Numbered from the stretch's first letter, positions 1 to 6,692 are shown. The stretch: DNA of 10,135 bases from Deltaproteobacteria bacterium (GCA_003647095.1 QMME01000123.1:1-10135); one strand, 5' to 3'. A program made the numbers and translations. Notes: generated by a model from the sequence alone, not told the origin.

Positions 1-70
1 ACTGCTTCACTTCCGAAAGAACCTCGCCCGCGCCCCGGGGGCGCCCCCGCGGGCCGCGCGGGCAGGCGCG

Positions 71-101
71 ATGATTAGCAGGGAAGACGCACGGTTGTCA
101 A
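71..101 (-). promoter_or_regulatory. weak candidate sigma-70 promoter firing leftward
   Basis: On the minus strand a perfect TTGACA (complement of 96-101) is followed after 18-19 nt by TAATCA/AATCAT (71-77), a poor -10 with a long spacer. It would drive a gene starting at or beyond the left edge. The minus strand has GAGG near 22-25 and a GTG at 10-8, but too little sequence is left to show a gene. The first 70 bases are almost pure G+C, including the palindrome GCGCCCC/GGGGCGC at 30-44. Confidence 0.2.
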
Positions 102-115
102 GAAACATGTTGGAA

Positions 116-171
116 TGCAGAGTTCAGAGTGCAGGGTGCAGAGTGCAGAGTGCAGGGGGCAGAGGGCAAAG
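116..171. repeat. heptanucleotide tandem repeat, 8 units
   Basis: Eight consecutive 7-bp units can be read: TGCAGAG, TTCAGAG, TGCAGGG, TGCAGAG, TGCAGAG, TGCAGGG, GGCAGAG, GGCAAAG. The consensus is TGCAGRG. Units decay towards the right, as in an old slippage-generated array. The array lies outside any convincing gene, 30 bp upstream of the hicBA promoter. Arrays of this kind occur between genes in various bacteria; a link to hicBA is not shown. Confidence 0.85.
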
Positions 172-200
172 GAAATTGTGAACCGGGTGTGGTGGTGTGG

Positions 201-229
201 TTGAGAACCCTGGTGCCAGGCGCTATAAT
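201..229 (+). promoter_or_regulatory. sigma-70-type promoter of hicBA
   Basis: TTGAGA (201-206), a 17-nt spacer and a perfect TATAAT (224-229) give a near-consensus housekeeping promoter. The predicted start is near 236, leaving a leader of about 20 nt with GGGAGGAGG (243-251) five bases before the hicB ATG. The -10 box is flanked by direct repeats of GGTGCCA at 212-218 and 231-237, 19 bp apart. That spacing of about two helical turns makes them a candidate operator for toxin-antitoxin autoregulation (inference). Confidence 0.7.
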
Positions 230-256
230 CGGTGCCACACATGGGAGGAGGCCCAG

Positions 257-472
257 ATGAAGTTCTACATCGTCCTGGAGCCCGCGGAAGAAGGCGGTTT
301 CGTGGTGACGGTGCCCGCCCTGGACGGCTGCTTCACCCAAGGGGATAGCGAGCAGGAAGCCATCGCCAACGCCCGGGAGGCAATAGTCACCTACCTGGAA
401 GGGCTGGAGAAGCTCAATGAGATCAAATCGCAACCCGGGGTGGTGTTGCGTGAGGTGGAGCTGAACCTTTGA
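257..472 (+). CDS. hicB: HicB-family antitoxin (short form)
   Basis: A 71-residue protein with the HicB partial RNase-H-like fold: a first strand MKFYIVLEP, then EEGGFVVTVPALDGCFTQGD, then the helix EQEAIANAREAIVTYLEGL. The acidic-aromatic start, the VPALDGCFTQGDS turn and the A-NAREAI helix are typical of HicB antitoxins. The ATG at 257 is chosen over an in-frame upstream GTG at 197 because a strong ribosome-binding site (243-251) sits five bases before it and the promoter lies between the two starts. There is no C-terminal HTH or ribbon-helix-helix extension, so DNA binding, if any, must come from elsewhere. It is the upstream partner of hicA, whose start overlaps its stop codon. In known systems HicB binds and blocks HicA. 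Confidence 0.88.
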   Translation: MKFYIVLEPAEEGGFVVTVPALDGCFTQGDSEQEAIANAREAIVTYLEGLEKLNEIKSQPGVVLREVELNL

Positions 473-684
473 GCAAGACGTTTTCCGGCCGCCAGGTTGT
501 CAAGGCCCTGCGACGCCGTGGTTTCCACATCGACCACCAACGCGGCAGCCACGTATTTCTGCACAACCTGAACCTGAACATTTCCGTCGTGGTACCGCTT
601 CATCGAGAACTGAAAAAGGGCACTCTCAACAACATCATCAAGAAGGCCGGCATCAGCCTGCAAGAACTCAAGGAACTGGTCTGA
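469..684 (+). CDS. hicA: HicA-family mRNA interferase toxin
   Basis: A 71-residue protein with the dsRBD-like HicA fold. It opens with FSGRQVVKALRRRGF, then the QRGSHVFLH strand with the conserved catalytic histidine in G-S-H (His28), then VVVPLHRELKKGTLNNIIKKAGIS, ending in a helix. HicA toxins cut mRNA and stop growth until HicB neutralises them. The start is TTG at 469, overlapping the hicB stop as TTGA, with GGAG at 457-460 giving 8-nt spacing. No ATG fits, and the family begins close to this point. The weak start and overlap imply translation coupled to hicB, which would favour antitoxin excess. The gene ends 26 bp from the convergent sigma gene. Confidence 0.9.
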   Translation: MSKTFSGRQVVKALRRRGFHIDHQRGSHVFLHNLNLNISVVVPLHRELKKGTLNNIIKKAGISLQELKELV

Positions 685-710
685 CGGGAAGGTGGGCCGG
701 CGGCGCGGGT

Positions 711-1355
711 TCACTCGGGCAGGCCCTCGAGCAGGCGGCGCAGGTTGGCCAGCGCGTAGCGCATGCGGCTCTTGGTGGTGTTGAGCGGCGCTCCCATGAT
801 ACGCGCGATTTCCTGAAACTGCAGCCCGGCCACCTCGCGCAGCAGAAACACCACCCGCTGTTCGTCCGGCAGGCGGGACAGGGCCGCCAGCAACCGCAGC
901 CGCTCCGAGGAACGCTCGGCATGCCATTGCGGCGAGTGCTCGCGGCCGGCCACCCGCTCCACGGCCGGAGGACCGCCCTCGCCGCCGTGGCGGTCGCGCC
1001 GGGGCCGGTCCAGCGAGGCCGCCCGCCGGTAGCGGCGCTTGCGCAACAGGTCGATGCACAGGTTGCGCGCCACCGCGTGCAGCCAGGTGGAGAAGCGCGA
1101 ACGCGCCTGGAAACGGCTCGGGTCGCGGATTACCTTGAGAAACAGATCCTGCACCGCGTCCTCGGTGGCATGCCGGTCGCGCAGGAAACCCAGGATGAAG
1201 CGGAACAGCCGCTGGCGGTGGCGGCGGAAGATCACCTCGAAGGCCGCCCGGTCGCCGCCCTTGAAACGCTCCAACAGCTGCTCGTCGCTTTGCTCCTGCA
1301 GCGAGGCGGCTCCACCCTCGCTCTCCTGCCGCCCGCTGTGCAAGTCTACCACCAT
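711..1355 (-). CDS. ECF-type RNA polymerase sigma factor
   Basis: A 214-residue two-domain sigma-70 family protein of ECF size. Residues 25-110 carry region 2, with EDAVQDLFLKVIR (65-77, core binding) and FSTWLHAVARNLCIDLLRKR (88-107, -10 recognition). Residues 153-210 carry region 4, with LPDEQRVVFLLREVAGLQFQEIARIM as the -35-binding helix-turn-helix. The linker (111-150) is long, polar and rich in Arg and Gly. The ATG at 1355 has AAGGGAG eight bases upstream. A candidate ECF promoter lies at 1403-1429, suggesting self-activation. No anti-sigma gene is adjacent: downstream is the convergent hicA, upstream the divergent degP. Regulation could be by a distant anti-sigma or by transcription alone. 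The neighbouring periplasmic protease hints at envelope stress, but its promoter does not look ECF-type. The subfamily cannot be named from the sequence by eye. Confidence 0.93.
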   Translation of the reverse strand: MVVDLHSGRQESEGGAASLQEQSDEQLLERFKGGDRAAFEVIFRRHRQRLFRFILGFLRDRHATEDAVQDLFLKVIRDPSRFQARSRFSTWLHAVARNLCIDLLRKRRYRRAASLDRPRRDRHGGEGGPPAVERVAGREHSPQWHAERSSERLRLLAALSRLPDEQRVVFLLREVAGLQFQEIARIMGAPLNTTKSRMRYALANLRRLLEGLPE

Positions 1356-1402
1356 GACCGCCGCTCCCTTCCACGATATACGGGACGGTGCCCGTGAGGG
1401 AT

Positions 1403-1429
1403 ACTGACGCCGCTCGGGCAGGAAAGTTC
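1403..1429 (-). promoter_or_regulatory. candidate ECF (RpoE-like) promoter of the sigma gene
   Basis: On the minus strand GAACTT (complement of 1424-1429, followed by another T) stands 15 nt before GTCAGT (complement of 1403-1408). E. coli RpoE promoters follow GGAACTT, about 15 nt, then GTCTAA/TCAAA, so both the -35 core and the spacing fit and the -10 is partial. The predicted leader is about 40 nt. If real, the sigma factor transcribes its own gene. Confidence 0.45.
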
Positions 1430-1523
1430 TGAGCCACCACGACGGCGGACCGGCAGCGGATCCGTCGGGGGGCGAATCCGGGAATTACCCGCCCGGGCCG
1501 GCTGTTACAGGCAACAGGAACGA

Positions 1524-1558
1524 GGCGGCCTTGACAGGGCCGCCGGCCTGCTTATCTT
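1524..1558 (+). promoter_or_regulatory. degP promoter with palindrome around the -35 box
   Basis: A perfect TTGACA (1531-1536), 16 nt, then TATCTT (1553-1558) form a plausible sigma-70 promoter. The predicted start is near 1565 and the leader about 36 nt. The -35 box sits in the centre of a perfect inverted repeat: GGCGGCC at 1524-1530 and GGCCGCC at 1538-1544, separated by 7 nt. A protein bound to this palindrome would cover the -35, so it is a candidate repressor operator. The rest of 1440-1523 shows short GC-rich repeats but no feature I can name. Confidence 0.5.
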
Positions 1559-1601
1559 TTGCAGCGGCTGGAAGAAAAGACGCTGCGGGGAGGTGAATGC
1601 C

Positions 1602-3125
1602 ATGAACGGTAGCAAAGGACTGGTGCATCATCTGTCGGGAAGAAACCTGCTGGCGGGGCTGCTGGCCCTGGTGGCCATCGCCGCCTGCGTGGGCGTGGGC
1701 GCCGGCGGCGGCACCCAGGCCAACGCCGGCATCTGGCAGGAACGGGCCCAGAACCCGGAGCCGCTGCTGGAGCGCGGCAGCCGGCCGCTGCCCTCGCTGG
1801 CCGGGCTGGTCAAGCAGCTCAAGCCGGCGGTGGTCAACGTCTACACCACCCAGGTGATCAAGCCCAAGGTGCGCCGGCGCCAGTTCCGCCGCTACCAGCG
1901 CCGCTTCCATGATCCCTTCTTCGACTTCTTCTTCGGCGGCGGCGATCCCTTCGAACGTTTCTTCGCTGTGCCCCAGCGCGAGCTGCGCCGCAGCTCCCTG
2001 GGCTCGGGCTTCATCATCAGCCCGGACGGCTACGTGCTCACCAACCACCACGTGGTGGCCAACGCCACCGAGATCAAGGTCAAGCTGGTGGACGAACGCA
2101 AGTTCACCGCCAAGGTGGTGGGCTCGGATCCCAAGACCGACGTGGCCCTGCTCAAGCTGGAGGGAGCCAGCAAGCTGCCCTTCGTCTACCTGGGCGATTC
2201 CGACAAGATCCAGGTGGGCGACTGGGTGGTGGCCATCGGCAACCCCTTCGGCCTGGGCCACACCGTCACCGCCGGCATCATCTCCGCCAAGGACCGGCAG
2301 ATCGGCCAGGGGCCCTACGACGACTTCCTGCAGACCGACGCCGCCATCAATCCCGGTAACTCCGGCGGCCCGCTGTTCGACACCAGCGGCAACGTGGTGG
2401 GCATAAACACCGCCATTATTCCCCAGGGCTCGGGTATCGGCTTCGCCGTGCCCATCAACCTGGCCAAGCAGCTCATTCCCCAGCTCAAGAGCAAGGGCAA
2501 GGTGGTGCGCGGCTGGCTGGGAGTGGGCATCCAGGAGCTGACCGCCGAGCTGGCCGAGAACTTCGGGGTCAAGGCCAGGCAGGGGGTGCTGGTGAGCCAG
2601 GTGTTCACCGGCAGCCCGGCCGACCGGGCCGGCCTCAAGGCCGGTGACATCATCCTGGCCCTGAACGGCCGGCGCATGACCACCACCCGGCAGCTGACCT
2701 CCACCGTGGCCACCCTGGCCCCGGGAACGAAAGTCCGGGTGGAGGTGCTGCGCGACGGCAGGAAGAAGACCTTCACGGTGAAGCTGGGCGAGCGCGAGCG
2801 CGGCGAGGCCCTGGCCAGCGGCGCGGGCGGCGGCGAGGAGCAGCCGGCCGGGGCGCAGCTGGGCCTGAGCCTGCGCCCGCTCACCCCGGAGATGGCCCGC
2901 CGCCTGGGCGTGAACGAGAGCCTGCGCGGGGTGGTGGTGGAGGAGGTCGACCCCGACAGCCCCGCCGCCGGCATGGTGCAACCGGGTGATGTCATCCTCG
3001 AGGTCAACCGCCAGCGCGTGGCCAGCATCGCCGACGTGCAGCGGGCGCTCGGCCGCAACAAGAACAAGGTCCTGCTGCGGCTGCAGCGCGGCAACGCCCA
3101 GCTGTTCCTGGTTATCAGCAGGTGA
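1602..3125 (+). CDS. degP: DegP/MucD-type periplasmic serine protease (HtrA family)
   Basis: A 507-residue trypsin-like protease with two PDZ domains, the usual DegP/DegQ/MucD architecture, which degrades or refolds damaged envelope proteins. The N-terminus has a basic start and a hydrophobic segment (about 16-35). It could be cut by signal peptidase I after TQANA, or at IAAC (Cys29) as a lipobox, which would make it a lipoprotein. A disordered Arg/Phe-rich loop (about 90-125) follows. The triad is His150 in TNHHVV, Asp180 in KTDVALLKL, and Ser254 in GNSGGPLFD. PDZ1 starts near GWLGVGI (304) and PDZ2 near 418, with the carboxylate-loop motif LGLSL. The ATG at 1602 is preferred because GGGGAGG (1587-1593) is eight bases before it; an in-frame GTG at 1593 would overlap that site. 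It is transcribed away from the sigma gene and ends before a hairpin. Confidence 0.96.
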   Translation: MNGSKGLVHHLSGRNLLAGLLALVAIAACVGVGAGGGTQANAGIWQERAQNPEPLLERGSRPLPSLAGLVKQLKPAVVNVYTTQVIKPKVRRRQFRRYQRRFHDPFFDFFFGGGDPFERFFAVPQRELRRSSLGSGFIISPDGYVLTNHHVVANATEIKVKLVDERKFTAKVVGSDPKTDVALLKLEGASKLPFVYLGDSDKIQVGDWVVAIGNPFGLGHTVTAGIISAKDRQIGQGPYDDFLQTDAAINPGNSGGPLFDTSGNVVGINTAIIPQGSGIGFAVPINLAKQLIPQLKSKGKVVRGWLGVGIQELTAELAENFGVKARQGVLVSQVFTGSPADRAGLKAGDIILALNGRRMTTTRQLTSTVATLAPGTKVRVEVLRDGRKKTFTVKLGERERGEALASGAGGGEEQPAGAQLGLSLRPLTPEMARRLGVNESLRGVVVEEVDPDSPAAGMVQPGDVILEVNRQRVASIADVQRALGRNKNKVLLRLQRGNAQLFLVISR

Positions 3126-3134
3126 GCCCGCCCG

Positions 3135-3159
3135 GGCGCGGGCCTCCGGGGCCCGCGCC
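3135..3159. terminator. strong hairpin between convergent operons
   Basis: GGCGCGGGCC (3135-3144), a 5-nt loop and GGCCCGCGCC (3150-3159) make a perfect 10-bp all-GC stem. It lies nine bases after the degP stop and nine bases before the stop of the opposing ferritin-like gene, where a shared bidirectional terminator is expected. Neither strand has a T-tract after it, so it is not a textbook intrinsic terminator. It may pause polymerase or protect the 3' ends of both messages. Confidence 0.55.
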
Positions 3160-3167
3160 TCCCCTCC

Positions 3168-3692
3168 TCAGCCCGACTCCAGGTCGAACTCCTTGAAGTC
3201 GTACCAGTAGCCCAGCCCCCGCAGCGAATCGATCTGCGCCTGCACCAGGGTCAGGTGACCGTCCTCGATCTCCACGAAGGGATCGAACAGGCGCCGGCCG
3301 TCGGCGTCCAGCTCCCCGGCCAGCTGCCGGTAGAAAGCCGAGGTCTCGCGCTCCGCCTGCAGGGCCCGGCCCAGCACTTCCAGTTCCTTCTCGTGCCCGG
3401 CCGGTTCCGCGTGCACATCCAGGGAAGCCAGCTTTTCCAGGCTGCGCTGCAGCTGCGGCCGCGGCGGCAGCCGGCTGCCCGGCGGGGGCCCCAGGTCGTC
3501 GATGCGGCCGTTTTTCCGCCACTGCCCGCGCAGGTGTTCCAGGAAGTCCAGGTGTCCCTGCTCCTCCTCGGCCAGCAACTGGAGCACACGCCGGCCCACC
3601 GGATCGGCGATGCTCTGCGCCGCTTCCCGGTACAGGTCACGCACCCGCGTCTCGTAGCTGATGGCCCGTTCTATGGCCTCGCCCAGTTCCAC
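3168..3692 (-). CDS. ferritin-like diiron protein, last gene of the redox operon
   Basis: A 174-residue all-helical protein with a duplicated diiron-carboxylate pattern: Glu14 and E44-x-x-H47 in the first half, Glu114 and E143-x-x-H146 in the second. This is the ligand arrangement of rubrerythrin/ferritin-like proteins, which reduce peroxide or handle iron. It has no rubredoxin domain. A Pro/Arg-rich linker (about 66-80) joins the halves, and the tail is aromatic and acidic (YWYDFKEFD). The start is taken as GTG at 3692: GAAGGAAGG, formed by the end of the upstream gene, is eight bases before it. The longer open frame reaching to 3911 only reads dfx out of frame. Four bases separate it from the dfx stop, so translation is probably coupled. 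Exact substrate unknown. Confidence 0.8.
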   Translation of the reverse strand: MELGEAIERAISYETRVRDLYREAAQSIADPVGRRVLQLLAEEEQGHLDFLEHLRGQWRKNGRIDDLGPPPGSRLPPRPQLQRSLEKLASLDVHAEPAGHEKELEVLGRALQAERETSAFYRQLAGELDADGRRLFDPFVEIEDGHLTLVQAQIDSLRGLGYWYDFKEFDLESG

Positions 3693-3696
3693 CGCA

Positions 3697-4074
3697 TCAA
3701 CCTTCCTTCTTCCACAACCCGTGCAGGTTGCAGTACTCGCGGGCGGCCGCCTGGGCCGAGTCGATGTCGAACACCGCCTCGGGGGCCCCGCCCGGCTCCA
3801 GGAAGACGCGGAAGGCGGCGTTGCCGCTGAGCAGCTGCACCCACTGGATGTAATGCTTGTCCTCCATGGGATGGGGCACCTCGCCCACGCGTACCTTCCA
3901 CTTGCCGCCATCCTTCTCGATTACGGGAACGTGCTTTTCCCGGGCGGCATCGGTGGTGTTTTCCGCCAGCAGGTCCATGGGCTGGCCGCAGCATACCAGC
4001 TGCCCGCCACCGACGTTGATCAGCTCGACTATGTTTCCGCAAATGGCACACTTGTAGATCTGCAGGTTCTTCAT
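3697..4074 (-). CDS. dfx: desulfoferrodoxin (superoxide reductase, 2Fe type)
   Basis: A 125-residue cytoplasmic enzyme that reduces superoxide to hydrogen peroxide without making oxygen. The N-terminal desulforedoxin-like domain has Cys9, Cys12, Cys28 and Cys29 (C-x2-C and C-C), which would bind the FeCys4 centre. The catalytic domain keeps the square-pyramidal Fe(His4)(Cys) ligands in family positions: His48, His68, His74, Cys115 and His118, with the E-K-H motif at 46-48. Length and numbering match Desulfovibrio desulforedoxin-type enzymes almost exactly. The ATG at 4074 has GGAGG eight bases upstream; an in-frame start at 4137 gives an extension unlike the family. It lies between two diiron proteins that could remove the peroxide it forms. 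Its usual electron donor is rubredoxin, and none is encoded as a separate gene here. Confidence 0.96.
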   Translation of the reverse strand: MKNLQIYKCAICGNIVELINVGGGQLVCCGQPMDLLAENTTDAAREKHVPVIEKDGGKWKVRVGEVPHPMEDKHYIQWVQLLSGNAAFRVFLEPGGAPEAVFDIDSAQAAAREYCNLHGLWKKEG

Positions 4075-4088
4075 GGTAACACCCTCCC

Positions 4089-4135
4089 GCTCCCCGCAGG
4101 GAGCAAAAACGAGTTCCCAGGCGCCGCCGGGCGGC
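4089..4135 (-). other. two hairpins in the rbr-dfx intercistronic gap
   Basis: The 75-nt gap between rbr and dfx is the longest inside the operon core. On the minus strand it holds GCCGC-3 nt-GCGGC near 4122-4134, then GCTCCC-4 nt-GGGAGC at 4104-4089, the latter directly before the dfx ribosome-binding site. A T-run precedes the second hairpin rather than following it, so it is not an intrinsic terminator. Message processing or stabilisation that sets dfx dosage is possible. Confidence 0.45.
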
Positions 4136-4149
4136 ACGCACCCCGACTC

Positions 4150-4605
4150 TCAGTTCTCGGCCAGGATGACGTCGTCGTACTCCACCTCGAAACGCAACTT
4201 GTGCCGGGCCTCCTCCTGGGCCAGCGCCAGCAGCAATTCCCGGGCCGCGGCGTCATCGGCCACCGAGGCCAGGTCGGAGTAGAGGCGGAAGGCGGCCTTT
4301 TCCTTCTTCATGGCCACCATCAAGGCCTGCTGGTAATCCATGTCGGCGTTCAGCTCGGCATCCACCAGGTATTCGCCGATCTTCAGGTCGAGCACCTTCT
4401 CCCGGGGCGGGAGGCTGAGTTCGCCGGCCGAGAACTTGAGCAGCTTGCGCTTGTGGCCTTCTTCCTCGGCGGCGAAGTCCTCGAACACCCGCTTCATCCA
4501 GGGACGGTCCATCTTGGTTGCCAGGGAACGATAGAAGCTGGCCGAAGCCTCCTCCTCCTTGACGGCGAAATCGAGGATCTCTTCCACTGATTGGAAATTT
4601 TTCAT
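4150..4605 (-). CDS. rubrerythrin-type diiron protein without rubredoxin domain
   Basis: A 151-residue four-helix protein with the rubrerythrin diiron ligand set: Glu18 in KEEEASASFY, E48-x-x-H51, Glu102 in KKEKAAFRLY, and E132-x-x-H135. Members of this family reduce hydrogen peroxide in anaerobes. Classical rubrerythrin has a C-terminal rubredoxin domain of about 40 residues; here the protein ends right after the fourth helix (DDVILAEN), so electrons must come from a separate partner. The ATG at 4605 has AGGAGG six bases upstream, and nifS ends 24 bp before it. The order nifU-nifS-rbr-dfx ties iron-sulfur rebuilding to superoxide and peroxide removal. A role in iron storage cannot be excluded. 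Confidence 0.88.
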   Translation of the reverse strand: MKNFQSVEEILDFAVKEEEASASFYRSLATKMDRPWMKRVFEDFAAEEEGHKRKLLKFSAGELSLPPREKVLDLKIGEYLVDAELNADMDYQQALMVAMKKEKAAFRLYSDLASVADDAAARELLLALAQEEARHKLRFEVEYDDVILAEN

Positions 4606-4629
4606 CTGCTGCCTCCTCTCCCGGAGTGG

Positions 4630-5817
4630 TTAGACGTTACAGGTACTCTTGCCGGCCCAGGCCGCAGCGCCGCCCACGAAGGGGGATATCTCCCGCAACC
4701 TGGTAACGATGCCGGGCATGTGCTCGATGACGTGATCGATCTCCTGCTCGGTGTTGTAGCGGCTGAGGCTGAAGCGCACCGAGCCGTGGGCCAGGGTGAA
4801 GGGCACTCCCATGGCCCGCAACACGTGCGAGGGCTCCAACGAACCCGAGCTGCAGGCCGAGCCCGAGGAAGCGGCCACGCCCACCTCGTCGAGCATGAGC
4901 AGGATGGACTCCCCCTCGATGAACTCGAAGGAGATGTTGAGGGTGTTGGGCAGGCGGTTGCGGCCGTTCACCTGGGCCCCGGCGCAGTTCTGCAGCAGGC
5001 CCTGTTCCAGCCGGTCGCGCAGCGCCCGCACCCGGTCGTTTTCCTCGGCCATGGTCTCGGCAGCCAGTTCGGCCGCCCGGCCCAGGCCGACGATGCCGGG
5101 CACGTTCTCGGTGCCGGCCCGCTTGCCGCCTTCCTGGTGGCCGCCGTGGATCTGCGGGGTGATCCTGGTGCCGCGCCGTACGTACAGCGCCCCCACCCCC
5201 TTGGGGGCGTGCAGCTTGTGCCCGGAGATGGTGAGCAGGTCAACCGGTACCTGTTTCAGGTCGATGGGGAGCTTGCCGGCGGCCTGCACGGCGTCGGTGT
5301 GCACGACTATGCCCCGGGCCTTGGCCAGGCGGGCGATGTGCTCGATGGGAAAGACCACGCCGGTCTCGTTGTTGGCCCACATCACGCTCACCAGGGCGGT
5401 ATCCGGGGTTAGCGCCTCCTCCAGGCGCTCCATGTCCAGGGTGCCCTCGCGGTCCACGGGAATCTCGGTGAGCCGGAAGCCGTGGTCACGCAGCCAGCGG
5501 CAGGTGACCCGCACCGCCGGGTGTTCCACCCGGGTGGTGATGATGTGACGCCGACCGGACTTCATCGCTTCCAGCGCTCCCTTGATGGCCAGGTTGTCTC
5601 CCTCCGAGCCGCCGGCGGTGAAGATGATCTCGTCGGGTTCGGCGCCCAGCAAATCGGCCACCTGCTGCCGGGCCCTATCCACGTGCCGACCCACCTGGCC
5701 GCCGAAGCGGTGCATGCTGGAAGGATTGCCGTAGAACTCGCCGAAGAACGGCTGCATGGCCGCGAACACTTCCGGGGCCACCATGGTGGTGGCGTTGTTG
5801 TCGAGGTAGACGTTCAT
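4630..5817 (-). CDS. nifS: cysteine desulfurase NifS/IscS family
   Basis: A 395-residue PLP enzyme that takes sulfur from cysteine and passes a persulfide to the NifU scaffold. It starts YLDNNATT. His99 (VEHP), Asp175 and Gln178 (HTDAVQ) frame the cofactor, Lys201 in SGHKLHAPKG binds PLP, and Cys322 in SGSACSSGSLEPSHVL is the catalytic cysteine on its mobile loop. It is group I by the short loop and is closer to NifS than to SufS. The ATG overlaps the nifU stop by one base (TGATG), and GAGGAGG in the end of nifU acts as its ribosome-binding site, so the two are coupled. The C-terminus carries an extra short tail with a Cys (KSTCNV). No nitrogenase genes are in view, so general or stress Fe-S assembly is the likely role. 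Confidence 0.96.
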   Translation of the reverse strand: MNVYLDNNATTMVAPEVFAAMQPFFGEFYGNPSSMHRFGGQVGRHVDRARQQVADLLGAEPDEIIFTAGGSEGDNLAIKGALEAMKSGRRHIITTRVEHPAVRVTCRWLRDHGFRLTEIPVDREGTLDMERLEEALTPDTALVSVMWANNETGVVFPIEHIARLAKARGIVVHTDAVQAAGKLPIDLKQVPVDLLTISGHKLHAPKGVGALYVRRGTRITPQIHGGHQEGGKRAGTENVPGIVGLGRAAELAAETMAEENDRVRALRDRLEQGLLQNCAGAQVNGRNRLPNTLNISFEFIEGESILLMLDEVGVAASSGSACSSGSLEPSHVLRAMGVPFTLAHGSVRFSLSRYNTEQEIDHVIEHMPGIVTRLREISPFVGGAAAWAGKSTCNV

Positions 5818-6680
5818 CAGGCCACCTCCTCCTCGCCGTCGGCCTGCTCCACCCGCAGCTCGTCGGAGACGAACTCCCGCAGCTTGGCCTCCACCAGCTT
5901 CTTCAGGGTGACCTGGGAGACCAGGCAGGTGGAACAGGTTCCGCGCAACGACACCACCACCCGGTTGCCCTCGATATCGATAAGTTCAACGTCGCCGCCG
6001 TCCTTCTGGAGCGCCGGCCGGATCTCGCGCTCGATGGTCTCCTCGATGAGCTTGATCTTCTGCAGGGTGGTGAGCCGGCGCCGGGGGGGCGTTTTTTCCG
6101 GTTCTGGTGCCGGGCGGGCGGCCTTGACCTCGTCGAGGATGGCCTGGATGTCGTCGACGCAGCCGCCGCAGCCGCCGCCGGCCTTGGTGTAGTTGGTCAC
6201 CTCCGCGACGGTCTCCAGGTTGTTTTCCTCGATGGCCCGTTCGATCTCCAGGCGGGTCACCCCGAAGCACTGGCAGACGATGTCCGAATCCACCTTCTCG
6301 TCCGGGGGGGTGCCCTTGCGGTAGTTGTCGATGGCGGCCAGCAAGGCATCGCGGCCCATCACCGAGCAGTGCATCTTCTGGTCGGGCAGCCCGCCCAGGA
6401 ACTCGGCGATGTCCCGGTTGGTGATCTGCTGCGCCTCTTCCAGGGTCTTGCCCTTGATCATCTCGGTCAGGGCCGAGGAGGAGGCAATGGCGCTGGCGCA
6501 GCCGAAGGTCTGGAACTTGACGTCGGCGATACGGCCCTCGGCGTCGAGCTTGAACATCAGGCGCAGGGCGTCTCCGCAGGCCAGCGAGCCCACCTCGCCG
6601 ACGCCGTCGGGTTCTTCCAGCACGCCCACGTTACGCGGGTTCTTGAAGTGATCCATCAGCTTGTCGGTGTAGTTCCACAT
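5817..6680 (-). CDS. nifU: NifU, full-length three-domain Fe-S scaffold
   Basis: A 287-residue modular NifU. The IscU-like domain (1-125) has the cluster-building Cys35 (with Asp37 in CGD), Cys61 and Cys105. A central BFD-like [2Fe-2S] domain has C136-x-C138 and C171-x2-C174. The C-terminal Nfu domain (about 205-280) has C249-x2-C252 in RGTCSTCLVS. It receives sulfur from NifS, assembles clusters and delivers them to apoproteins. All nine expected cysteines are present. A charged Pro-rich linker joins domains two and three. The ATG at 6680 has AAGGAGG six bases upstream, overlapping the stop of the preceding small gene. Full-length NifU is typical of diazotrophs and of some low-oxygen bacteria that use it as a main Fe-S system; the stress genes downstream suggest the second case. 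Confidence 0.96.
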   Translation of the reverse strand: MWNYTDKLMDHFKNPRNVGVLEEPDGVGEVGSLACGDALRLMFKLDAEGRIADVKFQTFGCASAIASSSALTEMIKGKTLEEAQQITNRDIAEFLGGLPDQKMHCSVMGRDALLAAIDNYRKGTPPDEKVDSDIVCQCFGVTRLEIERAIEENNLETVAEVTNYTKAGGGCGGCVDDIQAILDEVKAARPAPEPEKTPPRRRLTTLQKIKLIEETIEREIRPALQKDGGDVELIDIEGNRVVVSLRGTCSTCLVSQVTLKKLVEAKLREFVSDELRVEQADGEEEVA

Positions 6681-6692
6681 GTCGAACCTCCT

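Noticed and set aside
116..171. CRISPR array
   Set aside because: Units are 7 bp with no spacers, so this is a simple tandem repeat.
1485..2981. Long minus-strand open frame (498 codons) across degP
   Set aside because: It is the antisense of a protease with an intact catalytic triad; its His/Gly/Ala-rich translation is a GC-driven shadow.
3135..3159. Textbook intrinsic terminator
   Set aside because: The stem is perfect, but neither side has a U-tract; it is listed only as a probable shared hairpin between convergent genes.
3693..3911. N-terminal extension of the ferritin-like gene
   Set aside because: The extra residues are an out-of-frame reading of dfx; the GTG at 3692 with a ribosome-binding site is the sensible start.
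4630..6680. Nitrogen-fixation cluster
   Set aside because: nifU and nifS are present, but no nifHDK, nifB or other nitrogenase gene is in the window, and the neighbours are oxidative-stress genes.
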